Assembly: GCA_963677135.2 (NCBI GenBank)
Contig: CAXXLS010000017.1
Coordinates: 248,001 to 312,000, forward strand
Source: Seleniibacterium sp963677135
GTDB taxonomy: Bacteria > Desulfobacterota > Desulfuromonadia > Desulfuromonadales > Geopsychrobacteraceae
Direction of reading: 5' to 3'
Length of the DNA: 64,000 nucleotides
Under the pieces are notes generated by a model. It made no database searches. It saw nothing but the letters and a program-made list of their open reading frames with translations, and was not told where the DNA came from. Shown in pieces: positions 8,152-17,119 of this stretch. Each line of letters begins with the position of its first letter. The stretch's first letter is position 1. Position numbers and translations under genes: made by a program.

Positions 8152-10683
8152 ATGATCGACAATTATTTGCGACAGGAAGAAGAACGAAATGCCCAGAGGA
8201 TTCCGGCCCTGCCCCTGAGCCCACAGCAAACGGCTGAACTCTGTGAGTTGCTCGTTAATCCGCCGGCGGGGAAAGAAGAATTCGTTCTTGAATTGTTAAC
8301 CCAGAGGGTGTCTCCCGGTGTTGATCCTGCCGCCGAGGTGAAAGCGGGGTTTCTGGCCGCTGTCATGACCGGCGAGAAAAAATCTCCATTGATCGATCCC
8401 CTCAAAGCCGTCGAGCTGCTCGGGACCATGATCGGGGGCTACAATGTGCAGCCGCTGATTGCGGCCCTGGACAATCCCGCCCTGGCCGATGCTGCGGCGA
8501 CCGCTTTGTCAGGCCTGACCTACGTCTATGACGCTGCCGATCAGGTTATCGAAAAAGCCGCCTCCAATGCCGCAGCCAAAAAAGTGGTCGAAAGCTGGGC
8601 TGCTGCAGATTGGTTTACCTCCAAATCGGAAATTCCCGAAACCATCACCGTCAAGGTTTTCAAGGTTGAGGGAGAGATCAATACCGATGACTTCTCTCCG
8701 GCCGGCGACGCCTGGAGCCGTCCCGATATTCCGTTGCACGCCCTGGCCATGGGGAAAACCCGCTTCCCCGGAGGTATCGACGATATCGCCAAGTGGCGCG
8801 CCGAAGGTCACCAGGTCGCATTTGTCGGTGATGTCGTCGGGACCGGCTCCTCGCGGAAATCCGCCTGCAACAGCGTCCTCTGGCATATCGGCGAGGACAT
8901 TCCCTATGTTCCCAACAAGCGTCGCGGCGGGGTCATCATCGGCGGCGTCATCGCCCCGATCTTCTTCAATACCGCTCAGGATTCCGGCGCTCTGCCGCTG
9001 CGCATGGATGTCACCCAGCTGAACATGGGGGATGTCATCACCATTGACACCGTCAAGGGCGAAGTGAAGAACGAGGCCGGCGACGTCTTGTCCACCTTTG
9101 AGATTAAACCGAACACCGTTCCCGATGAATATCGCGCCGGCGGCCGGATTCCCCTGATTATCGGCCGGGCCGTGACCACTCGCGCTCGCCAGGCTCTCGG
9201 TCTGGGTGAGGCCGATTTCTTTGCCGTGCCGGAAAACCCGACCCCCAAAGAAGACCAGGGGTACAGCCTGGGGCAGAAGATGGTCGGACGCGCCTGCGGT
9301 GTCGAGGGAATTCTGCCCGGAACGGCCTGTGAACCGAAGATGACCACCGTCGGATCACAGGATACCACGGGGCCGATGACGGCCGACGAACTCAAGGAGC
9401 TGGCCTGTCTCAAGTTCCAGTCGCCCATGTTCATGCAGTCCTTCTGCCACACCGCCGCCTATCCCAAACCGGCCGACGTCAAGATGCATAAAACCCTGCC
9501 GCAGTTCGTGGCCGAGCGCGAAGGCGTGGCCCTGCGTCCGGGTGACGGCGTTATCCATAGCTGGCTGAACCGCCTGCTGATTCCTGACACCGTTGGTACG
9601 GGTGGCGATTCCCATACCCGTTTCCCCATCGGGATCAGTTTTCCGGCCGGTTCCGGCCTGGTCGCTTTCGCCGGTGCCCTCGGGTTTATGCCTCTCGATA
9701 TGCCTGAATCCGTTCTGGTGCGTTTCAAAGGCGAGCTCAACGAAGGGATCACCCTGCGCGATGTCGTCAACGCCATTCCCTACTGGGCCATCAAGCAGGG
9801 TCTGTTGACGGTTCCTAAAAAGAACAAGAAAAACATCTTCAACGGTCGTATTCTCGAGATGGAGGGGCTGCCGAATCTTTCCGTGGAGCAGGCCTTTGAA
9901 CTGACCGATGCCGCGGCCGAGAGATCCGCCGCCGCGGCCTGTATCGATCTCTCCGAGGAGACCATCTGCACCTACCTGCGTTCCAACGTCGCCCTGATGG
10001 AGAAGATGATTGCCGACGGCTACGAGTACGCCGACACCCTGCGCAAGCGGATCGATGACGTCAAGGCCTGGCTGGCCAACCCGCAGCTGCTCCGGGCCGA
10101 CAGCAATGCTGAATACGCCGCCGTCATTGAAATCGATCTGGCCGAAATCACCGAGCCGATTCTGGCCTGCCCCAATGACCCCGATGACGTCAAGCTCCTT
10201 TCGGAGGTCGCGGGCACTGAGATTCAGGATGTCTTCCTCGGTTCCTGCATGACCAATATCGGTCACTTCCGGGCCGCTGCCGAGATCTGGCGCGGCGAAA
10301 AGTTCAATCCCGAGGTGCGGGCCTGGGTCTGTCCGCCGACCAGAATGGACCAGGAACAGCTCAAAGAAGAGGCCGTTTTCTCCGTCTTCGGCGCCAAGGG
10401 CGCCCGGATCGAAATTGCCGGCTGTTCGCTGTGCATGGGGAACCAGGCGCGCGTTCCCGCCGGAGTGAACGCCTTTTCCACCAGTACCCGGAACTTCGAC
10501 AACCGGATCGGTGATGGCGCCCAGGTTTTCCTCGGTTCCGCCGAGCTCGGCGCAGTCGTCGCCAATACCGGAAAATTGCCGGCGCCGGAAGAATACTTCG
10601 CGGCCTACAAAGAAAAGATTTCCCCCAAGAAGGAAGAAATCTACCGTTATCTCCAGTTTGACGAGATGGATGGTTACAGATAA
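8152..10683 (+). CDS. acnB: Aconitate hydratase B (bifunctional aconitase / 2-methylisocitrate dehydratase)
   Basis: [4Fe-4S] enzyme isomerising citrate to isocitrate in the TCA cycle; AcnB proteins can also act on 2-methylaconitate. With the start at 8152 the protein has 843 residues, close to AcnB (about 865). The order is N-terminal HEAT-like domain, then the swivel domain (INTDDFSPAGDAWSRPDIP), then the catalytic domains. The iron-sulfur Cys residues are seen in FLGSCMTNIGH (about residue 699) and AGCSLCMGNQARVPAG (about 758 and 761). The ATG at 8152 has GGAGGAG just upstream; the GTG at 8134 would place the ribosome site inside the gene. It is monocistronic between its own promoter and terminator. 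Confidence 0.95.
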   Translation: MIDNYLRQEEERNAQRIPALPLSPQQTAELCELLVNPPAGKEEFVLELLTQRVSPGVDPAAEVKAGFLAAVMTGEKKSPLIDPLKAVELLGTMIGGYNVQPLIAALDNPALADAAATALSGLTYVYDAADQVIEKAASNAAAKKVVESWAAADWFTSKSEIPETITVKVFKVEGEINTDDFSPAGDAWSRPDIPLHALAMGKTRFPGGIDDIAKWRAEGHQVAFVGDVVGTGSSRKSACNSVLWHIGEDIPYVPNKRRGGVIIGGVIAPIFFNTAQDSGALPLRMDVTQLNMGDVITIDTVKGEVKNEAGDVLSTFEIKPNTVPDEYRAGGRIPLIIGRAVTTRARQALGLGEADFFAVPENPTPKEDQGYSLGQKMVGRACGVEGILPGTACEPKMTTVGSQDTTGPMTADELKELACLKFQSPMFMQSFCHTAAYPKPADVKMHKTLPQFVAEREGVALRPGDGVIHSWLNRLLIPDTVGTGGDSHTRFPIGISFPAGSGLVAFAGALGFMPLDMPESVLVRFKGELNEGITLRDVVNAIPYWAIKQGLLTVPKKNKKNIFNGRILEMEGLPNLSVEQAFELTDAAAERSAAAACIDLSEETICTYLRSNVALMEKMIADGYEYADTLRKRIDDVKAWLANPQLLRADSNAEYAAVIEIDLAEITEPILACPNDPDDVKLLSEVAGTEIQDVFLGSCMTNIGHFRAAAEIWRGEKFNPEVRAWVCPPTRMDQEQLKEEAVFSVFGAKGARIEIAGCSLCMGNQARVPAGVNAFSTSTRNFDNRIGDGAQVFLGSAELGAVVANTGKLPAPEEYFAAYKEKISPKKEEIYRYLQFDEMDGYR

Positions 10684-10708
10684 TTAACTCTGCAACAGGC
10701 AGTTTTTC

Positions 10709-10743
10709 AAGTCGGCCACGATAGTTCGTGGCCGACTTTTTTA
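10709..10743 (+). terminator. Rho-independent terminator after acnB
   Basis: A 13-bp stem AAGTCGGCCACGA / TCGTGGCCGACTT with a 4-base loop, ending in a run of T (10737-10741). It may also weakly serve the convergent DedA gene. Confidence 0.9.
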
Positions 10744-10769
10744 TTGCCAATGCTGGGGAATGAGATGGT

Positions 10770-11390
10770 CTAGTATTTCTGGCGATTGGAATCCAGCTTT
10801 TTTTTCACCAGATAATGAATAATCGTGGCCAGGAGGGCCAGCAGGATGACCAGTCCAAAACGGGCAGACAGGCTCTGGGCCTTTTGCCAGCTGCTGCCAC
10901 CGAGGTAGCCGATCCCAGGATAGCTGATGCCCCAGAGAATGGCGCTTACTGCGGTGTAGCCGATGAAGGCGCGTTGAGGCATTCCGGAAAGACCGGCGAT
11001 AAACGGGGTGATGCCCCGGATGGGGCCGAGAAAGCGCGCAAAAAAGATGCTTTTCCCACCGTGATTGACAAAAAACAGCTCCGACTCCACGACCCAGCGG
11101 CGATAGCGTTGGAAAATCCGCAGGCGTAGAATGGTCGAGCCGTATCTTCTCCCCAGTTCGTAGCTCAACAGGTCGCCAAGAAACGCTCCAGCCATTGACC
11201 AGAGAGCCAGGGAAAGAAGGTTCCCCTGGCCATGAACAACCAGAAAGCCGGCGAACACGATGAGCGTACTGCCGGGAACGAGCAGCCCGACGACAGGAAG
11301 GGATTCAAGAAAGGCAACCAGAAAAACGGCCGCCAGGTAAAGCTGTCCTTCGGGTAAAAAAGTCATTAACTGCTGTAACCATTGATCCAT
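10770..11390 (-). CDS. DedA-family membrane protein
   Basis: Polytopic inner-membrane protein of the DedA/VTT family; members take part in lipid-carrier (undecaprenyl phosphate) flipping and envelope homeostasis. It has 206 residues with about five hydrophobic segments. Family motifs: the re-entrant FLESLPVVGLLVPGSTLI near residue 28, GDLLSYELGRRYG, and the Arg-bearing FFARFLGPIRGITPFIAG. A C-terminal membrane helix ends in a basic tail (VKKKLDSNRQKY). Its stop is close to the convergent acnB terminator. It starts one base after the end of the HD gene on the same strand, so it probably belongs to that operon. Confidence 0.88.
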   Translation of the reverse strand: MDQWLQQLMTFLPEGQLYLAAVFLVAFLESLPVVGLLVPGSTLIVFAGFLVVHGQGNLLSLALWSMAGAFLGDLLSYELGRRYGSTILRLRIFQRYRRWVVESELFFVNHGGKSIFFARFLGPIRGITPFIAGLSGMPQRAFIGYTAVSAILWGISYPGIGYLGGSSWQKAQSLSARFGLVILLALLATIIHYLVKKKLDSNRQKY

Positions 11391-11391
11391 A

Positions 11392-11964
11392 TCACTCTGC
11401 AGAAGGCTCGAAGCGGTCCACCCAGGAGTTGAAAATCGTCACATTCTCTTCTCCAAAGTCTAGCAGTTTCTTGCGAACCTTTGAGATGGATTTCTCTTTG
11501 CCGCGATTTTTTGACCCTTTTGAATAAAAAAGATCGGCATAGCAGATAATCTGCTCTTCAAGAGTCTCGGGCCTCATATCCCGAACCGGCAGGGGCAGGT
11601 TCTGGGCAATGATGGCGGCAGCCGTCAGGCCGACGCCGATGTGGCGTTCGCAGACCCGGGCGTGGCGGGGTAGTCCTTCCTGTTCAAGCAGAGTTTTCCC
11701 GCGCACGCCGTGCTGAATATAGGGACCTTTGCCATGGCAGCCCAGGTCAGGGGTGTCGGTTTTGATCATGCCGATATCATGAAGCATGGCGGCTTCGGCA
11801 ATAAACTGCAGATCAACCTCTTCCCCCTGTTTTTTCAGGGTTCGGGCTATTGTCAGGGCGCGTCGACATACCAAGCGACTGTGATCCATGAGAATCCGAT
11901 AGGCTTCAGGAGCATGGGCGTAATATTTTTTAATGATATCCGGTGGAGAGATGGGACCATTCAT
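11392..11964 (-). CDS. HD-domain phosphohydrolase-like protein
   Basis: Cytoplasmic metal-dependent HD-superfamily protein, 190 residues. Visible metal ligands: an early His in LMDHSRLVCRRAL, the HD pair in EAAMLHDIGMIKTD, then a His-rich IQHGVRGKTLLEQEG and CERHIGVGL, and an Asp in ICYADLFYSKG. These fit the small uncharacterised HDIG-type hydrolases. The substrate is unknown. The start at 11964 (MNGPISPPDI) was chosen because AGGAAG lies just upstream; the longer frame would run into the lipoprotein gene. It lies between the lipoprotein and dedA on the minus strand. Confidence 0.8.
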   Translation of the reverse strand: MNGPISPPDIIKKYYAHAPEAYRILMDHSRLVCRRALTIARTLKKQGEEVDLQFIAEAAMLHDIGMIKTDTPDLGCHGKGPYIQHGVRGKTLLEQEGLPRHARVCERHIGVGLTAAAIIAQNLPLPVRDMRPETLEEQIICYADLFYSKGSKNRGKEKSISKVRKKLLDFGEENVTIFNSWVDRFEPSAE

Positions 11965-11986
11965 TGTTTTTTCTTCCTGGCGCACG

Positions 11987-12514
11987 TCAGCGGATCTCCT
12001 GAAGGCTGCCGACAACAGCGGAAAAAATAGGTTCAAGTTCAGTCGTCAATGACGAAGGGCTGCTGAGAACCAGGCAGTAGCAGGCCGTTCGGCTGCTCAC
12101 GCTGGTAAATAGCAGATCCTGCGTGTCCCGGTGGGTCCGGCCCTTCACCGCCTTGCCGAGGGGGTGTGAAGCGGTCTCAGTGCGGATGTCTGCCAGGGGG
12201 AGGGTGCGGCCAAGGACTGTCTTGCTGTATTCCCCCAGGTCTCTGCAGCGGGGCAGGGGAGCAATCGCTACGGAAAATTCCGCCCGGTGTGAGGCCGCTC
12301 CCGCGACTTGCCAGGTAACGGTATCCTCTCTGAAATTCAGAGAAGATACCGGGATTGTTTTCTTTGTCCAGGTCAGGGGGTGACTGATGCTGAATCCCCG
12401 TTTCGCATCGATGTACAGCTGTTCGTTCCTCGGGGGAACAGAGGTCTCTCTCGGAAGGGTCGGTCCGCATCCGGTGAGCAGGACAATCATCAAGACCAGT
12501 GCATGGCGAGTCAT
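11987..12514 (-). CDS. Small lipoprotein of unknown function
   Basis: I do not recognise the family. The N-terminus MTRHALVLMIVLLTGC is a lipoprotein signal with lipobox LLTGC, so the mature protein begins at Cys16 and should be attached to a membrane. The rest (about 160 residues) has an early FSISHPLTW motif resembling the start of PsbP/DUF1795-like folds, and two close Cys residues (TACYC) near the C-terminus. The start could also be the TTG at 12541 that overlaps the ferredoxin stop. It is probably co-transcribed with the upstream ferredoxin and downstream HD gene. Confidence 0.65.
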   Translation of the reverse strand: MTRHALVLMIVLLTGCGPTLPRETSVPPRNEQLYIDAKRGFSISHPLTWTKKTIPVSSLNFREDTVTWQVAGAASHRAEFSVAIAPLPRCRDLGEYSKTVLGRTLPLADIRTETASHPLGKAVKGRTHRDTQDLLFTSVSSRTACYCLVLSSPSSLTTELEPIFSAVVGSLQEIR

Positions 12515-12537
12515 TGAATGATGTCGTTTATAATGGT

Positions 12538-12729
12538 TCAATCGTCCCAGGTGATACAGGCAACCGGGCAGTTGTCCATGGCTTCTTCGATTTTTTCTTC
12601 GGAGTCTCCGGTGGGATTGTAGATACCGGCTTTATGTTCAGACACCATCTGGAAGACGTTGGGGCAGATGCGCGTACAGGTTTCACAGCCGATGCAGGCG
12701 TCGGCATCAAGGTGAGGAATTCTGGTCAT
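12538..12729 (-). CDS. Small single-cluster ferredoxin
   Basis: Soluble electron carrier of 63 residues. Cluster ligands CIGCETCTRICP (residues about 12-23) and a distant CP in NCPVACITW near the C-terminus give one [4Fe-4S] (or [3Fe-4S]) cluster, as in Desulfovibrio-type ferredoxins. The middle part is acidic (DSEEKIEEAMD), as usual for these proteins. It is the first gene of a minus-strand group with the lipoprotein, HD protein and DedA. A partner enzyme is not obvious; the korDABC complex 6 kb away makes reduced ferredoxin. Confidence 0.88.
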   Translation of the reverse strand: MTRIPHLDADACIGCETCTRICPNVFQMVSEHKAGIYNPTGDSEEKIEEAMDNCPVACITWDD

Positions 12730-12910
12730 GAAAAAGATCCTTTCTTCAAATAAAACACGTCAGTGCTCATGGCATAAAAAAACTTACGTGTTCTGATTAT
12801 CCAATATTTCTGACCCGTTTGACAAACGTTCAATTCTCATTTTTTTATGAGTATGTTAATAACAAAATACAATAACCACGATATTGACTCACGCTTCAGG
12901 ATATTTGACT

Positions 12911-14386
12911 TTGGCAAAATCAATCGGTTTGCGTACTGAGGTGTTGCTGACCCTCGCTTTTCTGCTCGGAGCGGCCCTGCTGTTGGGCGGGGTCTTCATG
13001 CTTCGCGTCATGGAAAAGAACCTTCTTGAGCAGCGTCTTGAACAGTTGGAGTTCATTTCCCAATTGGTGGTTCAAAACGTCGGCGATTCCCGTCAGGACG
13101 GCCTTCCCGAAGCTCTTTCCGCTCTGGTTAAACAAAGTGAAAATTTAGCCTGGTGGTGGTTTGACGCGGAGTTGGCTCTGCAGGAACGTTCCGGTCTGGA
13201 TGAAAATATCCCGGCACCTGACCCGACCAGGCTGCTGCAGGTAAAAACGACGGGTGTACCCCGCCAGTCCATTTACTTCCCATCAATGCTGACCACCTTT
13301 TTTACCGATCGGGAATTCGCTCGGTTTGTCATGCCTCTGCGAAGCCATGGCCGACAATCCGGGGTTCTGGTCCTGCATTACCCTCTTAACGATATTCGGC
13401 AGAAGTTGATGGGGCTGCAAAAGCTGGTCCTGGTCTATGTGGTTCTTTACGGACTGGTGCTGATTGCCGCCGGGTATTATCTTCTGGAGAGGAACATCAT
13501 CCGGCCGGTTCGCGGCCTGTTCGATGCCACTCACAAGATCCGGTCCGGTGACCTGGGTGTCCGGGTTCCCGTGACCGGACCTTCCGAGATCAGCAGTCTT
13601 GCCGTATCCTACAACCAGATGGTTGAGGCTCTGGCGAAAAGCCGACTTGAGAGCGAACAGCATATCCGGTCCCTTAAGGACATAAACCGGGAACTGCAAA
13701 AGACCCGCGATGAGTTGATCCACAGTGAAAAGATGGCTTCTGTCGGGACTCTGGCCGCCGGTCTGGCCCATGAATTGGGAAATCCCCTGGCGGCCCTGAT
13801 TGGCTACCTGGAACTGCTGAAGCAGCGCATCTTAGATCCTGCTGATTCCGACCTGCTGCAACGGTCATTGACAGAGGCGGAGAGAATCGATTTTCTCGTC
13901 CGGGAATTGCTCGATTTCTCCCGACCGGCAGACAGGATGGGCGCGCAGCAGGTCGATATCCGCGATGAGTTGGCTCACTGTTGGCAATTGCTGACCAACC
14001 AGGGGGTGTTTTCAGATGTGTCCGTTGTCGAGGATTGTCATGATGTGCCGCCCGTTCTCTGTCATCGTGAGAAAATACGCCAGGTTTTTATCAATCTGTT
14101 ATTGAACGCCGTTCAGGCCTGTACGGAGCATGGAGTGATTACCCTTAAAACCGGGAGAACCCGTCATGCTGTCTGGGCAGAAATTCAGGATAGCGGCTGC
14201 GGCATGACCGAGCCGGTTCTGAAAAAAATATTTGATCCCTTTTTCACTACCAAGGCTCCGGGGCAGGGGACCGGACTCGGCCTGTCAATCTGCCAGCGGA
14301 TAGTTTCCGAAGAGGGGGGCGCTCTCTCCGTCAGATCCGTTCCGGAACAGGGGAGTGTTTTCCGCGTAGAACTGCCTCTGGCATAG
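12911..14386 (+). CDS. Membrane sensor histidine kinase (orphan, NtrB/ZraS-like)
   Basis: Two-component sensor. Domains: TM1 near residues 12-30, a periplasmic sensing region of about 150 residues, TM2 (LVLVYVVLYGLVLIAAGYYLL), HAMP (IRPVRGLFDATHKI...), a short coiled coil, HisKA with the phospho-acceptor His287 in GLAHELGNPLAALIGY, then HATPase_c with DSGCGMTE and GTGLGLSIC. No response regulator is adjacent, so the partner must lie elsewhere. There is no ATG near the start. The TTG at 12911 (AGGA about 8 bases upstream) or TTG at 12905 are both possible. It lies just upstream of the first minor-pilin operon, a context hint only. Confidence 0.88.
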   Translation: MAKSIGLRTEVLLTLAFLLGAALLLGGVFMLRVMEKNLLEQRLEQLEFISQLVVQNVGDSRQDGLPEALSALVKQSENLAWWWFDAELALQERSGLDENIPAPDPTRLLQVKTTGVPRQSIYFPSMLTTFFTDREFARFVMPLRSHGRQSGVLVLHYPLNDIRQKLMGLQKLVLVYVVLYGLVLIAAGYYLLERNIIRPVRGLFDATHKIRSGDLGVRVPVTGPSEISSLAVSYNQMVEALAKSRLESEQHIRSLKDINRELQKTRDELIHSEKMASVGTLAAGLAHELGNPLAALIGYLELLKQRILDPADSDLLQRSLTEAERIDFLVRELLDFSRPADRMGAQQVDIRDELAHCWQLLTNQGVFSDVSVVEDCHDVPPVLCHREKIRQVFINLLLNAVQACTEHGVITLKTGRTRHAVWAEIQDSGCGMTEPVLKKIFDPFFTTKAPGQGTGLGLSICQRIVSEEGGALSVRSVPEQGSVFRVELPLA

Positions 14387-14718
14387 CCGCTGCCCGGATC
14401 CTCTGACATTCTCTTCCCATCTTAGGGGCGTCCTTTTTTTTTAACTCTTATTGATCGGTCACAACAGGGGAGGTTGGATTTCCCTGCTTGTTTCTTTCCT
14501 GTATATCGTCCACGCAGGATCCGGATTTTCCTTCCCTTGGCTTTTCCCCTGACCCTGTATTCGAGAAATTCGGGCTGAAACGCAATTTAATGCATTAAGG
14601 ATAGGTGAAATTGTGTATCAAGTGGTTGACCTAAACTTAAATTTATAATAATAAACCTAATGCTAATCCAAAGTTGTTTTTTTCTTTTCTGAAGAGCTTC
14701 TCTAGAAAGTGGTCAACG
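14387..14718 (+). other. Intergenic region before minor-pilin operon 1
   Basis: The stretch is A+T-rich from about 14580 and contains TTAATGCATTAA (14587-14598) and a TTGACC (14626-14631) upstream of a TATAATAATAA run. The spacing (12 bases to TATAAT) is too short for a good sigma-70 promoter. I find no GG-N10-GC sigma-54 element with correct spacing here, unlike the second operon. No gene is visible. Confidence 0.4.
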
Positions 14719-15261
14719 GTGGGCGAGGGGGATATAAAAAGGCTGTGTGATCGGCAGGGTTTTACCCTGATTGAAGTGATTGTTGTTGTGTCCATTCTGG
14801 CCATAATTGCCGCAATCGCTATTCCGGAGGTCAGCTCATGGGCCGCCAGGTACCGGTTACGTGCCGCCGCACGAGATGTTTACAGCGCGCTTGTCAAAAC
14901 CAGAAGCGAAGCTGTCAAACGCCATGAAAACGTCGCTCTGTCATTCGGCCAGGTCATCGATGGTACGGCCCAGGCCTATGTCATGTACGTTGATAATGGC
15001 GCCAGTCCCGGGCAGTTCGATGCCGGAGAAGAGATTATTCTGCAGCTGGCCTCCTGGCCGGAGTCAATATCCCTGGACACCAGCCAGGGAGGGGGGGATG
15101 GTTTGTCGTTTGTTGCGAATGCGGCTGGCTTTCCTACCGTCGTATATCGCTCGAATGCCCTTCTTGATGGTCCCGTCGGCGGTACTGTCTTCCTGATCAA
15201 TACGAAAAACGATACAAGACAAGTCGTCGTGAGTCCTACCGGCGCTGTGCGGATCGAGTAG
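14719..15261 (+). CDS. Minor pilin, GspH/FimT type (set 1)
   Basis: Type IV pilus minor pilin that primes assembly and forms part of the tip. The class-III leader ends in a basic stretch then G, cleaved before FTLIEVIVVVSILAIIAAIA, with Glu5 present. The hydrophobic helix is followed by a GspH-like beta domain with SALVKTRSEAVKRHENVAL, the usual motif after the helix in FimT/FimU proteins. The start is uncertain: GTG at 14719 gives a 14-residue leader, TTG at 14674 a 29-residue one; no good ribosome site marks either. It is the first gene of a five-pilin-type operon leading to pilY1. Confidence 0.85.
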   Translation: MGEGDIKRLCDRQGFTLIEVIVVVSILAIIAAIAIPEVSSWAARYRLRAAARDVYSALVKTRSEAVKRHENVALSFGQVIDGTAQAYVMYVDNGASPGQFDAGEEIILQLASWPESISLDTSQGGGDGLSFVANAAGFPTVVYRSNALLDGPVGGTVFLINTKNDTRQVVVSPTGAVRIE

Positions 15262-15269
15262 GGGGGAGG

Positions 15270-15962
15270 ATGAATAAAGGATTTACACTTGTCGAGATGC
15301 TGATCGCCCTGGTGGTATCCGGACTTCTCCTTTCGGCGGTTTACTCAGCTTTTCAGGCGCAGCAACAGAGTTATCTTGTCCAGGAGCAGGTCGCGGAAGC
15401 GCAGCAGACGGTACGTGCGGTTTTGGAAACGATGGCAGCTGAGCTGCGCATGGCAGGTTTTTCAGGAACCGCCTCCGGTGCGACGATCCACGACGCTCAG
15501 ATTGATGCTATTTCTTTTTCCTTCGACCAGGACAACGACGGCAGCCTGAATTATTTTGCCTATGATCATTACGACTCAGCCGCCGTGGGAGATCAGGTGA
15601 TCGGACGAAGTACCTCTGATTCCTCGGTTTTAACTTTGACGGAAACACCAGGGTCCTCAAACCATTTCGAAGTGTTACCTTCCGCCCTTCAGGCGGGCCA
15701 TATTCCCTTTGCTTTAAAAATCGATGGGTTAGAGTTTTTTTATCAACTGGAAGACGGGTCATCGACAACCTCTCCGGCCGATCCGTCGGCTATCCGTTCG
15801 ATTCAAATCTCCATTCTCGCCAGGGCGGCATTTCCTGACCGGAACTACAGCAATAATGAGGTCTATACTGCAGCGTCCGGGGCCACCTGGGGACCCTTCA
15901 ATGACGGTTTCCGGCGACGGTTTCAAACCATGACGGTGAAATGCAGAAATATGGGGCTGTAA
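15270..15962 (+). CDS. pilW: Minor pilin PilW-like (set 1)
   Basis: 230-residue prepilin with a very short leader (MNKG) before FTLVEMLIALVVSGLLLSAV. The helix continues with QAQQQSYLVQEQVAEAQQ and then LETMAAELRMAGFSG, the hallmark of PilW minor pilins. It is part of the tip complex carrying PilY1. The start ATG has GGGGGAGG directly upstream. It is followed after one base by pilV. At 230 residues it is shorter than the set 2 PilW (369). Confidence 0.88.
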   Translation: MNKGFTLVEMLIALVVSGLLLSAVYSAFQAQQQSYLVQEQVAEAQQTVRAVLETMAAELRMAGFSGTASGATIHDAQIDAISFSFDQDNDGSLNYFAYDHYDSAAVGDQVIGRSTSDSSVLTLTETPGSSNHFEVLPSALQAGHIPFALKIDGLEFFYQLEDGSSTTSPADPSAIRSIQISILARAAFPDRNYSNNEVYTAASGATWGPFNDGFRRRFQTMTVKCRNMGL

Positions 15963-15963
15963 G

Positions 15964-16473
15964 ATGAAGCAATTTTCCAATCAATCCGAGTCCGGATTTA
16001 CTTTGCTTGAACTCATGATCGCTCTGGTTGTTTTTGCGGTCGGGATTCTGGGGGTCTATTCCATGCAGATGACGGCGATTGCCGGCAATTCCAGATCACG
16101 TATGGTCAGCCAGGCCGCTCTGCTCGGGGCCGACATGGTCGAAACCTTTGCTTCTTACGAATACAACCACCAGGCTTTGATCGATGACGATGATGGGGAC
16201 AATCTGACGGACAACGATGGGGATACGGATTCCGGAGATGGGACCGGAAAGGATCTTGACAATGACGGCCAGGACGATACCGGGGGGGATTTTGGTCTGG
16301 GTGATAAGACCAGTCCTGATGGAATGATAGTGAACGGTGTCTACACCGTCTACTGGAACGTCGCCGTAGATCAGCCCCTGCCCGACGTCAAAACTATTCG
16401 GATCATCGTGGACTCTCAGCTTGATATCAACGACGTGGAGATGACCTTTGTCAAATACCGATATGCAAACTAG
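15964..16473 (+). CDS. pilV: Minor pilin PilV-like with an Asp-rich insert (set 1)
   Basis: 169-residue prepilin: leader MKQFSNQSESG, then FTLLELMIALVVFAVGILGV and MQMTAIAGNSRSRMVSQAA, the PilV pattern. Residues 74-110 are an unusual acidic insert rich in Asp and Gly (DDDDGDNLTDNDGDTDSGDG and further DLDNDGQDD), which looks like tandem DxDxDG calcium-binding loops. The equivalent set 2 PilV lacks it. The start ATG is one base after the pilW stop, so translation is coupled. Confidence 0.88.
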   Translation: MKQFSNQSESGFTLLELMIALVVFAVGILGVYSMQMTAIAGNSRSRMVSQAALLGADMVETFASYEYNHQALIDDDDGDNLTDNDGDTDSGDGTGKDLDNDGQDDTGGDFGLGDKTSPDGMIVNGVYTVYWNVAVDQPLPDVKTIRIIVDSQLDINDVEMTFVKYRYAN

Positions 16474-16557
16474 TGTGCAGGTAGCTCAGAAATAAACGGT
16501 CAGGCTTGCGCCTGGTTATACCAACCATCTGAAAAAACAGGGTGTGTAGTAGTGCCT

Positions 16558-17085
16558 ATGACTTTAAAACGTTTACGCAATCAGAACGGGTCCGTCCTTG
16601 TCATCGCCCTTATGATGCTTGTCGTCCTGATGATTATCGGTATTGCCGCGACCAATACCTCCACGGTCGAACTGCAGATCGCCGGCAACGACAAGGTTGA
16701 AAAACAGACCTTCTACCAGGCGGACGGAGGCAGTGAAGTCGGTATCTCCATTGTCGAGGAGAACATCCTCAAGGCCGGGTTTGACAGTGTCGGGGGGTAT
16801 CACGGGGTGACCGTTGCCAATCCGACACTGTATCTGAACGAAACAATGCCGAATGCTTTCGATGCGGCCATGACTCGTGATGGCGAAACCACCGAATTTC
16901 GAGTGTTCGGCCGGCCGGCCCAGTTTTCACCAGGCAGCGGTATGCAGATGGCGGCCGGTTACGAAGGCAAGGGAAAGGGCCTGGCCGGCGGCGGTGCGTT
17001 CAAGGTGTTTGATATCCAATCGCATCACGACGGGACCGTGAACAGTAAAGCCACGATTCGTGTTCAGTGGCGCCATATGCTTTGA
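16558..17085 (+). CDS. pilX: Minor pilin PilX-like (set 1)
   Basis: 175 residues. The N-terminus NQNG then SVLVIALMMLVVLMIIGIAA, followed by NTSTVELQIAGNDKVEKQTFYQADGG, matches the PilX N-terminal domain (usual form ...EERMAGNLRDRNLAFQAAE). Residue 5 after the cleavage site is not Glu, as in PilX/GspK-type tip pilins. Its ribosome site is weak. It precedes the unknown secreted protein and pilY1; PilX-like pilins contact PilY1 at the pilus tip. Confidence 0.85.
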   Translation: MTLKRLRNQNGSVLVIALMMLVVLMIIGIAATNTSTVELQIAGNDKVEKQTFYQADGGSEVGISIVEENILKAGFDSVGGYHGVTVANPTLYLNETMPNAFDAAMTRDGETTEFRVFGRPAQFSPGSGMQMAAGYEGKGKGLAGGGAFKVFDIQSHHDGTVNSKATIRVQWRHML

Positions 17086-17119
17086 CGGGTTTTCAATAAC
17101 GACAATCGAGGGGGTAGTC

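Noticed and set aside
14626..14654. Possible sigma-70 promoter before minor-pilin operon 1
   Set aside because: TTGACC and TATAAT are both present but only 12 bases apart, too close for a functional pair.
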